Below, one piece after another: positions 63,112-64,000 of a stretch of 64,000 bases of DNA. A model generated the notes under the pieces. The model saw nothing but the letters and a program-made list of their open reading frames with translations, did no database searches and was not told the origin of the DNA. The stretch spans positions 124,001 to 188,000 of the forward strand of contig NZ_JAVAMB010000008.1 of assembly GCF_030730925.1 (NCBI RefSeq), written 5' to 3'. Each line of letters starts with the position of its first letter. Position 1 is the stretch's first letter. Source of the stretch: Flavobacterium sp. DG2-3. GTDB lineage: Bacteria; Bacteroidota; Bacteroidia; Flavobacteriales; Flavobacteriaceae. The position numbers and the translations under genes are program-made.

Positions 63112-64000
63112 ATGAAACTTTGGGAAAAAGGAATACCAACAGATAAACAAATCGAGCAATTTACCGTTGGAAACGACCGTGAACTTGATTTGGTTTTAGC
63201 AAAATACGATGCTTTAGGTTCAATTGCCCATGCAAAAATGCTTGGACAAATCGGATTATTAACCGAAGAAGAAACAACTTCTCTAGTTGATGCTTTAAAC
63301 GAAATTATTGCCGATATCGTAGTTGGAAATTTCGAAATCGAAGACAGTTTTGAAGACGTTCATTCTAAAATCGAATATCTGTTAACAGAAAAACTAGGCG
63401 ATGCTGGAAAGAAAATCCACACTGCGCGTTCTCGTAATGATCAGGTTTTAGTTGACGTTCATTTATATCTAAAAGACGAATTAAAAGCCATTAAAGAGCA
63501 AGTGAAAACGCTTTTTGATCTGTTAATGGAATCGGCTGAAAAATATAAAGATGTTTTATTGCCAGGTTATACGCATTTGCAAATTGCAATGCCGTCATCT
63601 TTCGGAATGTGGTTTTCTGCTTACGCTGAAAGTTTGATTGATGATATCACAATGCTGAATGCAGCTTCTAAAATTGTAGATCAGAATCCGTTAGGATCTG
63701 CAGCAGGTTACGGAAGTTCATTCCCAATCGATAGAACATTTACAACAAAAGAACTAGGTTTCGAAACTTTAAAATACAATGCCGTTGCTGCGCAAATGAG
63801 TCGTGGAAAAGCAGAAAAAACAGTTGCTTTTGCGATGACAAGCGTTGCAGGAACATTGTCAAAATTTGCTATGGACGTTTGTCTGTATATGAGCCAGAAT
63901 TTTGATTTTATCGGACTTCCAGCGCATCTTACAACAGGATCGAGCATTATGCCTCACAAGAAAAATCCAGATGTTTTCGAATTGATCAGAGGAAAATGTA
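63112..64000 (+). CDS. argH: Argininosuccinate lyase, cut by the window end
   Basis: The frame starts at ATG 63112 (MKLWEKGIPTDKQIEQFTVG) and runs open to the last base, giving about 296 residues of a ~430-residue enzyme. Family motifs are seen: the VHSKIEYLL region, HTARSRNDQV, PGYTHLQIAMP and the signature loop GSSIMPHKKNPD. It splits argininosuccinate into arginine and fumarate, the last step of the pathway encoded by this cluster. The 3' end lies outside the window. Confidence 0.95.
   Translation, partial: MKLWEKGIPTDKQIEQFTVGNDRELDLVLAKYDALGSIAHAKMLGQIGLLTEEETTSLVDALNEIIADIVVGNFEIEDSFEDVHSKIEYLLTEKLGDAGKKIHTARSRNDQVLVDVHLYLKDELKAIKEQVKTLFDLLMESAEKYKDVLLPGYTHLQIAMPSSFGMWFSAYAESLIDDITMLNAASKIVDQNPLGSAAGYGSSFPIDRTFTTKELGFETLKYNAVAAQMSRGKAEKTVAFAMTSVAGTLSKFAMDVCLYMSQNFDFIGLPAHLTTGSSIMPHKKNPDVFELIRGKC

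Overview
The window comes from a low-GC member of the Bacteroidota, almost certainly a Flavobacterium close to F. johnsoniae. Four things point there: the Flavobacteriia-restricted families (DUF6495, DUF6913, PorD/DUF4835, PorP/SprF), a giant type IX secretion (T9SS) adhesin, the scarcity of Shine-Dalgarno sequences, and repeated matches to the Bacteroidota promoter TTG-N17-23-TAnnTTTG. No rRNA, tRNA, insertion sequence, prophage or CRISPR array is visible.

Layout. (1) 1-1170: end of a ribosomal protein operon (rpsR, rplI) and a DUF6495 gene. (2) 1.2-15 kb: a long structured non-coding region, then a 3226-residue T9SS type B adhesin with 12 tandem Ig-like units, a PorP/SprF-type outer-membrane partner and a PorE-like TPR/propeller/CRD/OmpA protein. 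(3) 15-28 kb: housekeeping genes. These are ligA, a split 5'-nucleotidase pair, dapA, then a bamD-rpoZ-coaBC-porD-recN-TPR operon and fabV. (4) 28-32 kb: a glycosyltransferase, coaE and an RprX/RprY-like two-component pair. (5) 32.2-36.7 kb: an RNA-repair/ribosome-rescue operon made of RtcB with a ~250-residue N-terminal extension, a zinc-ribbon protein, release factor homologue PrfH and a TPR protein. It is preceded by a structured leader and followed by a long perfect inverted repeat. This is the best candidate for a little-described system. (6) 36.7-44 kb, minus strand: thioesterase, miaA, a Kv-like channel, an exonuclease/GIY-YIG protein, a four-helix-bundle gene bracketed by inverted repeats, yggS, a 3-hydroxyacyl-CoA dehydrogenase and a Gfo/Idh/MocA oxidoreductase. 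(7) 44-53 kb: pcm, an XRE-Fic protein, smpB, small envelope proteins, an aldose epimerase and an M1 peptidase. (8) 53-64 kb: an arginine/proline cluster in the order GNAT, argG, argC, argD, proA, proB, argF', argB, argE-like, argH (cut by the window end).

How the genes fit together. The arginine cluster encodes a complete acylated route from glutamate in which carbamoylation happens on N-acyl-ornithine (ArgF' type) and deacylation on N-acyl-citrulline. It starts with a strong promoter match and an upstream small ORF with hairpins. The RtcB/PrfH operon is predicted to release the nascent peptide from ribosomes with a cut decoding centre and to reseal the 16S rRNA. SmpB (46.8 kb) supplies the separate trans-translation route. 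Adhesin, SprF-like and PorE-like proteins, together with PorD, tie the window to T9SS and gliding.

A second theme is intergenic repeats. Many gaps, and most of those in the arginine cluster, hold a different low-complexity or palindromic family. Some families recur in the window (GCCACGAATTCA at 42.9 and 63.0 kb; TTTTAGATTG at 37.5 and 58.9 kb). All functional calls come from reading the sequence and family knowledge; no database search was run.
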